Assembly: GCA_003049485.1 (NCBI GenBank)
Contig: PYST01000327.1
Span: 1 to 42,745, forward strand
Length of the DNA: 42,745 nucleotides
Reading direction: 5' to 3'
Source: Ophioceras dolichostomum
Lineage: Eukaryota; Ascomycota; Sordariomycetes; Magnaporthales; Ophioceraceae
Shown here: piece by piece, positions 33,684 through 42,745 of the stretch
Layout: each line of letters starts with the position of its first letter
Numbering within the stretch: the first letter of the stretch is position 1
The notes under the pieces: generated by a model
Seen by the model: the letters and a program-made list of their open reading frames with translations, nothing else
What the model was told of the DNA's origin: nothing
Database searches by the model: none
Program-made: the position numbers and the translations under genes

Positions 33684-34249
33684 ATGCGCATCATGAAGGG
33701 CCTCCTCTATCTGATCCTGCCCGTCGTGGCACTCGTGTCATCGGCCGCCAGCGCCCCGGTGGATGTCGACACGGAGTTGGACAAGCGCGCCGGCGCGACT
33801 TGGTAAGCAGCTTGTTAGAAAAAAACCCTGGAGTGTTTCGGTCAGCAGCGAGCACACTCTGCTGACAAGTCACCCTTCGTCTTCGCCAGCGGTTCTGTCG
33901 TCTACACCGCTGCCGAGGTGAACCAGGCATCCGTCAGGGCTTGCAACCACTACAACGCCGGCACCACGGTTGGTGGGTATCCTCACACGTTCAATAATTA
34001 CGAGGGCTTCACTTTCGCCGTCTCCGGGCCGTATCAAGAGTTTCCAATCCTGTCGAGCAAGGTGATCTACACAGGAGGTACGTCTGCTCAGGGAGATGAA
34101 TGCGAGTCTGAATACAACAACACAGTAGAGCTGACTCAGAGACAGGGAGTCCCGGCCCCGACCGGGTGGTGATCAACACCTCGTGCAAGCAAGCTGGAAC
34201 TATCACCCATACCGGTGCGAGCGGTAATAACTTTGTAAAGTGCACGTGA
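33684..34249 (+). CDS. Guanyl-specific ribonuclease, secreted (RNase F1/T1 family)
   Basis: Three exons (33684-33802, 33890-34077, 34146-34249) with introns of 87 and 68 bp give a 136-residue preproprotein. It has a signal peptide (about 1-24), a short propeptide ending in the Kex2-type site Lys34-Arg35, and a mature domain of about 101 residues. Family catalytic residues are all present: His72 in YPHTFNNYEG, Glu90 in YQEFPILSS, Arg109 in SPGPDRVV and His124 in THTGASGNNF. Four mature cysteines fit the two disulfides of Fusarium RNase F1, which it resembles more than Aspergillus RNase T1. It cleaves single-stranded RNA after guanosine, probably for extracellular nutrient scavenging. It lacks the extra loops that mark ribotoxins. 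ATG 33684 or the second ATG at 33693 could both be used. Confidence 0.94.
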
Positions 34250-34607
34250 CTTTCCTTCACTTCCTTCTCGGGCTTGCGAGTCACTGCCGCAGTGCCGCCG
34301 CGCCGCAAAGCGCGGGAGGATGGTTGTTATATTCACCCGATGTCGTCACATGCTGTTACCAACACCGACCACATTACCCGTGCATTTCCGCCTGGGGGCA
34401 CCTACCAGCTGGCGAACAGGTTTCCGACTTTGTGTTTGTCGAAGTACTTTCCTTGCTTTGGTTCATCGGCCGCATAGTACGGTCACCGTCACCTCCCATT
34501 CGAGTGTGGCAAACTTGTTCACTTTCTTCCTTGCTGTTCAACACTCCCGTGCTGTATTTAATGCCCATGCAATAAAGCTTCTCCCACTCTCATCATTTGA
34601 GTTTCCC
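34250..34607. other. Intergenic between ribonuclease and coiled-coil gene
   Basis: The open frame of the downstream gene extends back through this region, but its composition is not protein-like. AATAAA at 34571-34576 could be a polyadenylation signal for the ribonuclease. Nothing else was noted. Confidence 0.4.
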
Positions 34608-35195
34608 ATGGACGAGAACAATGCCAAGCGATTCGCACAACTTTCCCCCACTAGCGACATGTCGAACACGTTTTCCCCAGAGCCAGCTTACCATCGGCTG
34701 GCGCAGACACCCGAAGCTCTGTCGGCGATCATCAGCTACCTCACCACTGCGATTCGCTTACAGAAGGACCGCGAAGATGCCATCTCCCGGGAGGTGTCCA
34801 CGCAGGAAGAGCAACTCTCTGAAGCGATCAGCAGGAGGGACTCGTTCCAGTGCAGCCTCTGCAGGGCCGAGGTCTCGCTTCGAAAACACAGGGTTGACAA
34901 GGTGCGCGACTTGCTCTTGCGCGGCGAGTTCGAAGATGCCGACGAGTGGGTCAAACACCGCGACCTGCTCGAGCGAACGATCGATGACCTCGAAGTCGAA
35001 GTGCTCGCCTCCAGACAGTGTATCGCACATTGCGAGTCCCTCATCAATCTCCAGATGTCACAGCAGAGGGATATTGCCTTCCGCTGCCAGCGATTATGTG
35101 CCGAGTTGGCCGATGCTCAGGGGATCATGCCAGCTATGGAAAGCTCCGCAGAGCACAAAGCAGCTGTGATAGAGGCTGAAGACGGCCGCGAGTAG
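34608..35195 (+). CDS. Uncharacterised coiled-coil protein (195 aa)
   Basis: A single exon starts at ATG 34608 (context CCCATGG) and encodes 195 residues. From about residue 35 to the end it is rich in Leu, Glu, Arg and Gln with heptad-like spacing (IRLQKDREDAISREVSTQEE; DLLERTIDDLEVEVLASRQC), which predicts a long coiled coil. A single CSLC pair near residue 84 follows the first helix. No signal peptide or membrane segment is present. I do not recognise the family. The upstream ATG-less extension of the frame is rejected as 5' flank. It could be a full small gene or the remaining exon of a larger one. Confidence 0.6.
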   Translation: MDENNAKRFAQLSPTSDMSNTFSPEPAYHRLAQTPEALSAIISYLTTAIRLQKDREDAISREVSTQEEQLSEAISRRDSFQCSLCRAEVSLRKHRVDKVRDLLLRGEFEDADEWVKHRDLLERTIDDLEVEVLASRQCIAHCESLINLQMSQQRDIAFRCQRLCAELADAQGIMPAMESSAEHKAAVIEAEDGRE

Positions 35196-35503
35196 ATGAC
35201 GTCGACAGGAGACTCTGAACAGCACGAGCGGCGGAGGGTGGCACATGACTGGTGGCGTGAACTTGGTCCAGCTCTTTCCCATTACAAGCACGGACAGACA
35301 ATGAGAATTAAGGGCATCGAAAAACTGGACGCTTATTCATGTGCAGCAACTCTGCTCTGTAATGAGATTGACAAAACAACTAACTCCAACCGGCCGCCTG
35401 TTGGGGGACACTGTGCTGGGCAGCGTAACTCGAAAGAGAAATAGCTGCCCCGAGTAGCCCTGCATTATCCCAACTCACCTTCCCTTCTCAGCCTTACACT
35501 CCT
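35196..35503. other. Convergent 3' intergenic region
   Basis: This 308-bp spacer lies between the stops of the coiled-coil gene (+) and the HIT-like gene (-). No coding content or repeat was seen. Confidence 0.4.
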
Positions 35504-36133
35504 CTAACGCCGGGTGGAAGGGACGGGGGTGAAGTCCTCCCTGGGGAGGTAGCAGTCCGCGTTGGGCCCGCCGTCGGAGTAGAAGCCTTGCTTCTGGCCA
35601 GTCCACGGCAGCGAGATGCCATCGTTGTCGCGCCTCGGGATCATGTGCACAACCAAGTGGTCCTTGCCGAGGGCACCCAGCTGAAGGACGATGTTCACAC
35701 CCCGCTCGCGGCCCTTGTCGTCGGTGAAAAGGTCCTGGGCGGCCTGGACGGCGGCGTCGACGGCTTTGCCGATAACGGTGTGGTTCTTAAAGCTGTTACC
35801 GTTATGGTCCTGGTTCTTGGGGACCACAATGATGTGCTGCTTGCAGCACGGGTTGAAAGCCCCCAGGACGCGGTACCCGTCCAGGGTACGGTTGTCTTTG
35901 AAGTGGTAGCACTGCGTAGTGTGCTTTTTGTCGTCCAAAACTACAGGGCAGAATCGGCACTGGGGCGCGGTCGATGAAGTGGGCGCCGCGGAGGTCGGAG
36001 TTCCGGTGGCGCCCTGGCCCCTCCTGCCGTCGGGGGTAGTATTACTCGTGGGGTGCGCCGCGCCGCGTCGCGGGAGGGAGGCGCCGGCGGGGTGGAGGTT
36101 GTTCCTCTGCTGCGGCTGCTGCTGCTCGGCCAT
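35504..36133 (-). CDS. HIT-like protein lacking the nucleophilic histidine
   Basis: A single exon of 209 residues starts at ATG 36133 (CAAAATGGCC). Residues 1-58 are low-complexity (Gln, Pro, Thr, Ala). A CRFC pair and CYHFKDNRTLDGYRVLG lead into KQHIIVVPKNQ, which matches the first strand block of HIT proteins (HLLVVPK). The C-terminal motif is HLVVHMIPRR, where the HIT family has HxHxHxx followed by IPR. The middle position, the nucleotidyl-accepting histidine, is Val161, while His159 and His163 remain. HIT proteins bind or hydrolyse nucleotides; this one would bind but not use the usual mechanism. An in-frame ATG upstream (MSTSSAVQ) exists but reads like 5' leader. The assignment rests on motif resemblance. 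Confidence 0.68.
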   Translation of the reverse strand: MAEQQQPQQRNNLHPAGASLPRRGAAHPTSNTTPDGRRGQGATGTPTSAAPTSSTAPQCRFCPVVLDDKKHTTQCYHFKDNRTLDGYRVLGAFNPCCKQHIIVVPKNQDHNGNSFKNHTVIGKAVDAAVQAAQDLFTDDKGRERGVNIVLQLGALGKDHLVVHMIPRRDNDGISLPWTGQKQGFYSDGGPNADCYLPREDFTPVPSTRR

Positions 36134-38374
36134 TTTGACTGTTTGTTGTGGGAATGGAAGGTAAAGGAACAGATATGGGAACGAAAAACTTTGGACTGCG
36201 CTTGATGTGCTCATGAGTTGGAGTATTTGGATGTGGAATAAAAGTGTGGAAAATGCCGCTGTTGCTGCGATATCTTGCGACTTTATATCTTGCTCAAACT
36301 CTTGCACAATCCCAACCCATCCACCATCTCTCGGACTCTCTCTGCTCAGAGGACCGGGATTTGTTCAGATTCCAGCTCGGAACGTTCTTCTGCATGAGGC
36401 GATCTTGGAGTTGGCCGGGCCAGACGTTTGGGCCGTGGCGTCCGGCAACAAGCACAGTCACCCGCGTCCACGGAGTTCCAAAAACGCACCATGAGAGGAG
36501 AGTTGCACAAGAAGCTATAACCAGCAACAAGCCCCCCACAACACACTCTGGCGCACGCGGTTGGTAGCCAGACAAACGGACCATATGATAACAGAAAAAT
36601 ATGGATGTATAATTTAAACTGGCCAGTAATTAGTCCAGCAGCAATATGCGTTGGAAACCACCCTTCTTGCGTTTCTAGATATCCCAAATGGATTCCTTGG
36701 GCCGAAGAGGACGACAGGAAGAGCATCAACTAACAGACGTCCATTGGAATCATCTCGCATAAAACTTCTCGCATTCCTCCCATCCGGGTTCCACATCCTG
36801 CCTTCTGGTTAGTCCTATCACCACTCGCTTTTATCGCTCCCGCCAACACTGTTCCCACTACGGTAGCCTGCTCCAGAAACCGAAACATGCGCCGAGTCGT
36901 GGCCCACCAGAACGGTTTCCGAGCGGTCTTCCGTCCCTCGATCAATCCCGTGTGGCGGTGTTCGAAGAGTGGGGCGAGGTCCGGCCGCCTTCGCAGGAGA
37001 GGGAAGCGAAGGATCGAGTTGGCCGGCTTGGTTGACCAGCTCACTGAGAAACGCATTATGAAGAACGTCCGTCTTGATCACGTGCTTACCGTTGGCCCTT
37101 CTCAGATTGCAATACCACATGAGAAACATGAAAACCTCTTTCTACGGATTCAAATAACAACATGAGCGGAATTGGGAGGTGCGGCGCGCGATTGGGGTAG
37201 TTGGTAAATGGCCTCCTCGGCCATCAGCCCCGGACTTCTCCTTCTTCCTAGTATAACGCTAGTAAATTCCTGCTGGCTTTCAACTGCTTACAGCCCGTTC
37301 CCCATCTAAAGTAAGTATCAGCAGAGACAGGGAGCAGCTGCGTGTTTTTGGCTTCCTATTGTCTACCGGGTCCGTTGCGAAGGAACTCAACGTCTTCACA
37401 TATCCTCCAGCCAAGGCGTACCTCGCAGGCGTGCGAGAACAATTTTATCTGATCCCTGCCGGGGCCCCTTTCGGGAGCCAGGGGTTATACATCTCCCGAA
37501 CGCCCAGCCCACACCCCCATCGCAGCTTAAGAGCCATGGAACCCGATAAGACTGTTGACCAAGAGAGTCTTACGGTAGACTGCCGCAGTGAGTCCGTATG
37601 TGGGTAACCTAGTTCTGAGTGGAAGTCCCCCGCCTGCCGATCTTTGTCCGTTGTTGCACGGCTGTGCCGCATGCAGGATTGACATGTGCGGGAGCGGAGC
37701 GCCAGGTGGTCCCAGGAGTTGATCAACAGAAGCTAATGTAAGCGCCGCAGCGCACAAAGAACGCCGAGTTTCGCACTGATTCCATGAGGCCGCGTACCTA
37801 CCTAGGTAAACTTCCACGAGAACTTTTTCCCGAACGGGTTAGTAGGATTAGTCAGCATCGCCGCCCTAGCTCACCTCTGCTCAGTGCTGCTCAGTGCTGC
37901 TCAGGATTAAATCACCTCAACCGTCCACAACCAACACCACACGTCCGTCTGTCCGCGAATTTTGTCAACTTTACGCGATGTATGCCATGGACGAGGACTC
38001 GGCCACCCCTTCCAGGAGAAGGGGATACGTGCGGATCGGGCCAAGAGCCTGGTTTCTGGCATACACACCCCTACCATCCCCTGAATGTCCAGGCGCCCGT
38101 TGCCTGGCCTCATTCGACGGTATCGAGCAGGCGTGATGTTGGTCCTGCTGCATATGCTGCTGGGGACTTTCGCTTTTAGCCCCTTTGTCTATATGGAATC
38201 GCGACCGCCTGCGTTCGTTCGTTCCCTCCCTACTTCCTACCACTCGACATTCCCTCATCCTTCCACCCTCCTCTTCTCCGTTCTCTCCTTGGCGACCTAT
38301 GGAAGCGACTGCTTTTCAAATACCTGATACCTGATCCCCGATCGCGACCGGCTCTTCAGCTGCCTGAAGTCACA
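36134..38374. other. Gene-free stretch upstream of the DUF3435 gene
   Basis: 2.2 kb without a supportable gene. Minus-strand frames at 36730-37129 share some protein-like character across a frame change, but I recognise no family. The stretch contains TACCTAGGTA at 37799-37808, a 10-bp direct repeat at 37878-37904 and one TTAC-N7-A word at 37971-37982. If the recombinase is a Starship captain, the element's left end should fall here. Confidence 0.45.
37878..37904. repeat. TCAGTGCTGC short tandem repeat
   Basis: Two exact TCAGTGCTGC units (37881-37890, 37891-37900) are flanked by partial units (TGC before, TCAG after), about 470 bp upstream of the recombinase ATG. Confidence 0.6.
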
Positions 38375-41300
38375 ATGCCGCCAAGGAAGAGTGCCCAAGA
38401 ATTTTTCTGCAAGGCGAGAGCGAAGGGCTCTGAGCAGAGCAATGAGGGGATCCACGATTCTGCTGTCCCCAAGCAAGCCACCGCTAAGACGCTGAAAGAA
38501 TACCAACGCATAATTGGCCTCTGGCATCAGTACGTTTTTCTCCGGAGTTTGTTCCTAGCCATGGTCATGCTAACATTTAACCGCCCAGGTACGCCGAAGA
38601 GCACGCCAACGAGCACGCCGAAAACCGCCCGAGTCCGTACGATCTGAAGTCCTTGAAGGATTTTGTAAAGAAGCTTGCATACGGCATTGACAGCACAGGG
38701 GACGATTCGAACCCAGGAGCAGGAACCGTTATGGTATACTGGAAGCAGTTCATGGCCGGCTGGCGCCGCGAACACGATCCCATTCCTGGGAACATTACGC
38801 TATCCGTAACGAACGTGTGTCCACCCTTCCAAAACAAAACAAAAAAAAAATCTTCCCTCTTTATTATCTCAATCGAGCTGACTGATTTGGCGTAGTTCAT
38901 CAAGTACGAGTTGCCCGAGATTCTCAAACGAGAGCAAAACATCAGCTTGGTGAAGAGCAAGCGGCCGAGGAGGTTTGGCACGAAGGACCATTTTCTTCAT
39001 CTTGGACGTCAGCTGTGGGGGCACGACTGGGTTGAGTACGAAAACCCGGCAACGAGAGTTTACGACTGGGCCACGCTGATGGCCATCGTCTGCTCTTCCG
39101 CTCGCATCGGCGAATACATCGAATCTACATGCCGGCAAGGCTCTGGTCGTGGTCTATATTACAAGGTAAGCACCAAACAACCGGCTATGGCCGATCGCAG
39201 CATGCTGACCATCACGTCGGCCTCGGGCGATAGGACGTAAAATTCGGCGTGTTTTGCAACGAGCATGGCAATGCGGAATTCGCCATCCAGCTCACTCGAG
39301 ACGCTAAGGGCATGACGGATACACCTGACAAAAGGTACACCTCTCTTTGTCTCTCCCCCGAAAGCACCTGTTGATTTTTAATTCTGATTATGTCGATCCC
39401 AGACCCGAGCATTCGCTGTACGAGGGATTAGGGCCCATGCCTCTGATATGCAACGCGATGCTCCCGATCCTGGCCATTGTCATTGCGGCCAAGGCGTTTA
39501 GAGACTACCACACCCTCGAGGCTCTTCTTGCCCTAAAGCCATCAGAGGGCGAAATGGTTCATCTGGAGTGGAATGAGGACATTCTTGAACAGCCCTTCTT
39601 TAAAAGGATGTCGTCGAGGACTGCTGGGAATATAGAGACGGCAGGCGCGCTGGGCAAGCGGCTCAAAGCTCTGGGTTTCCGTACCGGATACGCTCGTCCG
39701 CCTACGATCCACGACTTCAGAGCGCAGGGTCTGTATTGGATCGGTACGTATGCCACAGCCCTTTCCCACTACCTTTGCTACCCCTCGGTTTTGCTGACCG
39801 GTACGTCCTACAGATCAGCTCTACTCCCTCGCGCAGAGGATGAAGCATGCGGGCCAGAAAGACCCCAATACATACAACAACCACTACCAGCCCAACAACA
39901 GCGGTACGGACGGACAAGGGAGCTATTTCGGCCTCGAAGTACGTACGGTCGTCAATGACCTTTTCCGCGGCTTAACCATAGCGCGCAACCCGCAGCTGCC
40001 GCAGTCTCTCCCGGCAGAGAAGCAAGCAGCGCTGAGAACCAGTCCCGAACTTACCGCGATCGAGGAGGAGCTAGCAACTCTTGCGGGGCGGCGGGACTCG
40101 GATTCGACTTCACGCCGCAAGAAGCTCCATGCAAAGAAACGAAGCATAGCCGATCGGAAGCTACGACAATGGCAGGAGGCTCAGCCACACCGCCCCAGCG
40201 CGACCGGAGATGAGGGCGCCCCGCCATGCTATCACCGGAACATCTTCAATCGTGTCAGATTCCTCATGCCCGAACGGGACCGGCTCGCATCGAGCCTGTT
40301 CGAGACTGATACCCTGCGGAGCCAGACCGGCCTCGGGGCCCTTCGCGATATGATCGTTTTGTGCGAGGCAGACGCAGAAGTTGAGTTTCGGCCGGGCCTG
40401 GAGCCTGAAAAGTGTCAATGCGACTCCTCGACACGCCGCCGGAAACTTCCCCGATCTGCCCACGCCGCCACCATCGAGACACAATCTGCCTACGATTGGA
40501 GGCACGTTTACGGCTGCTTCAAAAAAACCCACCACGGCTTTGCCGAGCTCTGCTTTTTGTGCAACGAGTGGGTCGTCGGCGAGACCCAGTGGAGCGATCA
40601 TTGCCGCCGGCATCTTGCTTGCCCGAAGAAGCTGCCCGTGCAGTGCGACCCTCTCGTCTACGGCGGAGTGCTTGCCACCGCCGGCTACTGCGTGTTCTGC
40701 ATGGCCGATGAATCTCTGGCGCCCGAGGTCCGACTTCTTCAGTTTCTCGACAGAGCTTCATGGAAAGACCATGTTCATGACCATTACGAGAAATATACCC
40801 GAACTATTGGTGCGAAGTTAGCAACATGCCCTCACCTTGGATGTCATGCCGCACTCGACTCGGTTCAGCATCTCGAATTCTATCTTTTAGATGCTCACTG
40901 CCGAAATTTCACCAATGAGCCGAACGGGGAGCTTGGCCAAAGATACAATTTCGTCGACAAAACGGCCCATACAGCGAGGCAACATCGATCGGCAGGTGTA
41001 TGCGTAGCAAGGTCTCCCGAAGACCTTATTTCTCTGTCCAGCACTTATCGCATTTGGGGCCGGCCAGAGGGAAGCGGCGCTGGAAGCGACGGTGCGCTGC
41101 CTGGTACGCCATCTCTGTACAATAATGGAATGGATGCACCTTATACCTCCATTGTAAGTAATATCCCATCCATTTTACTACATTTAATGCTAACAGCTAG
41201 ACGCCAGGATCCCGAAATATTTCAAGAGCAGAGCTGTAATCTCTCAGGCTCAAATTTGTTGACCTTGGACCCGGCAAGTGAGGATACCCCTTTCGTTTTC

Positions 41301-41513
41301 CCGGCTGATGCGGCATCCTCGAGCCTCGCCCCATGCCAATACGTAGACCCTGCAGAGATCTGCGTCGACTTTCAAAACGCGCGCCTGCTTCCAGAGCCGA
41401 TAGCTCTCCCAGTTCAGATCGACGGAGAGAGCGACAACACGAGCAGTCTTCCGCCCAAGAAGAGGATTAAGATAATCCTCAGAATTGGTCCCAAGTCTGG
41501 GGGTTGTACATGA
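38375..41513 (+). CDS. DUF3435 tyrosine recombinase, Starship captain-like, with zinc-finger-like C-terminus
   Basis: Seven exons: 38375-38529, 38589-38814, 38896-39165, 39234-39334, 39403-39743, 39814-41153 and 41208-41513. All phases agree, giving 912 residues without internal stops; introns are 54-81 bp. An N-terminal helical part (QYAEEHANEH..DLKSLKDF) precedes the DUF3435 catalytic region. Candidate active-site residues are Arg197 (SSARIGEY), His354 and Arg357 (IHDFR) and Tyr389 (DPNTYNNHYQP). The position usually His/Trp before that tyrosine is Gln379. The C-terminal half carries a C2H2-type finger (C-x2-C-x12-H-x3-H in CFLCNEWVV...DHCRRH) and two further Cys/His modules, as in proteins mis-named 'FluG domain'. 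In the Pezizomycotina such recombinases excise and integrate giant Starship elements and sit at their left end, reading inward. Whether this copy is active or has cargo cannot be seen. Confidence 0.88.
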
Positions 41514-42745
41514 TATTTGGCGTGCTTGATGTTTTGCTTTTTGGAGTAAGTGCCTGGGCATGTACAGTAGTTTCGGAGTAGGTTTGTCGCGCCAGGTTTT
41601 TCAATTCCTGCCGCGCCTTTGATAAGATTTCATCACCATCTTGGATTCAATTGGCTTCTTTTAGACGACCACGTTGTTATTGTTCCGAAAATTGCAAATC
41701 CCCTGGAATACTGGAAAGTAATGCTACCGTTCCCACACCACGGGAAAACGTTATCTCTCCTGTGGCTGCCTGTCAACCGAGCCCGAAATGGCCCCACCAC
41801 GAGAGCTGTAGTGATTACGAGATGTCCCCGACTGCCGCCAAACTGCCTTCCAAGCAGAATTGGCGGAGCCCTCCAACAAAGGTGGGCGGCGCGTACAAAC
41901 CTTGTAAGCGCACAGATCCCGCTTGCTGGACGCGCTTGGAAGTTCTGGTTTCTACTTCCTGGTTGCCGCTTCCTTTCCTGCTTCTTGATGCCCGCTTTCT
42001 GCTTTCTGACAAAAATGCCAAGCGTTAGACTCCATCCCTTTTCTTCGCCTTCCCACCACCTTCGCCTCACTGTTAGTGCAGCCCGCCAAACCACACATAA
42101 TCCTTAACACCCAACAAACCACAACAAAAACCACCCTCCCCCCCCTGGGGCAGCGACGGAAATGCCGCCGGTGTCCCCTCCCCGAGTGCTTTTCCGCAAT
42201 AATGCGAGCCTCGCCGCCATCCTCTCAAGCAGCCCATCGGCAATGCGGATGATCCTCCCCCAGACCGGGAGCACAAAGCGCCTCCAGGAAGGAACCCCTA
42301 TGTTGGTTCATAGTAGGTACCTGCTCACGTGGCAGCTGTTGCCTCAGTCCTAAGGCATCAACTTCCAAGGCATCTATGTGGCGTTTTGGAAGCACGTGAT
42401 ACGGGGCGAGCACCTGGCTGCTTAGTCAACGCGAGCGCGTTATTCTCTTTGTAGATTAAATACGGAGGTGACCCCTCTCTTTAGGAGAGCATCACTCTTT
42501 ACAATACAACGCTCTATTTTTCCTTTGTACGTAGGGGGAGAACGATAAGGTCGCTCTCCCCACCAACGCACAGATAGCTTTCCTTTGGGAGACAGACACA
42601 AGAATTCAGTAGTATTTTGCACGCGTGCTTGTTCCTTTCCCATTGCCTTTCCAACACCCTACCCACGATCCTAACGGTAGAGACACCTCTCGCCATGCCA
42701 GCACCATCTCAGACACCCCCCAGCTAGCCCCGTCCACCACCGATA
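41514..42745. other. Downstream flank, no gene recognised
   Basis: 1.2 kb to the window end. The open frames lack recognisable content. A 7-bp hairpin (GGGGAGA 42535-42541, TCTCCCC 42555-42561) is present. If the recombinase is a captain this would be the beginning of the cargo region, but no cargo gene is seen yet. Confidence 0.45.

Noticed and set aside
34320..34607. N-terminal extension of the coiled-coil protein
   Set aside because: The open frame continues upstream, but its composition is unlike the rest and it overlaps a likely polyadenylation signal of the ribonuclease gene. The ATG at 34608 has a better context.
37971..37982. TTAC-N7-A word as the Starship insertion site
   Set aside because: It matches a target form reported for some Starships, but about one such word per kb is expected by chance and no second copy can be checked inside the window.

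Overview
The window looks like nuclear DNA of a filamentous ascomycete (Pezizomycotina, probably a Sordariomycete). The evidence is short GT..AG introns of about 54-210 bp with TGCTAAC-like branch sites, secreted fungal enzymes (GH10 xylanase, dipeptidyl peptidase 5, an RNase F1/T1-type ribonuclease), a hybrid histidine kinase and a DUF3435 tyrosine recombinase, a family known from this group. Species cannot be fixed from the sequence. All gene models were spliced by hand; every multi-exon model below closes in frame.

Left part (1-24.6 kb) is ordinary gene territory. In order: a metallo-beta-lactamase-fold protein (-), a seven-helix membrane protein with a histidine-rich tail (-), a secreted SET-domain protein with a 26-nt microexon (-), a GH10 endo-xylanase (+), a large protein with a putative PA-clan (trypsin-like) His/Asp/Ser triad (+), a hybrid histidine kinase of about 1643 codons broken by one in-frame TAG (-), a small uncharacterised protein (+), and secreted dipeptidyl peptidase 5 (-).

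Right part (24.6-42.7 kb) looks accessory. It is gene-poor and holds a decayed PDR-type ABC transporter (about 27.15-30.38 kb), AT-rich repetitive sequence with an assembly-type duplication around an N (30.9 kb), a small CxxCxGxG protein (-), a secreted guanyl-specific ribonuclease (+), a coiled-coil protein (+) and a HIT-like protein lacking the nucleophilic histidine (-). Last comes a seven-exon, 912-residue DUF3435 tyrosine recombinase with C-terminal zinc-finger-like modules (+, 38375-41513). This is the family of the 'captain' recombinases that move giant Starship elements. If it is a captain, the element's left end should lie shortly upstream, in the gene-free 36.1-38.4 kb stretch, and its cargo should run rightward out of the window.

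No operon-like coupling is expected. Functional links are limited to the shared secretory theme of the xylanase, dipeptidyl peptidase and ribonuclease. No rRNA, convincing tRNA or CRISPR array was seen.
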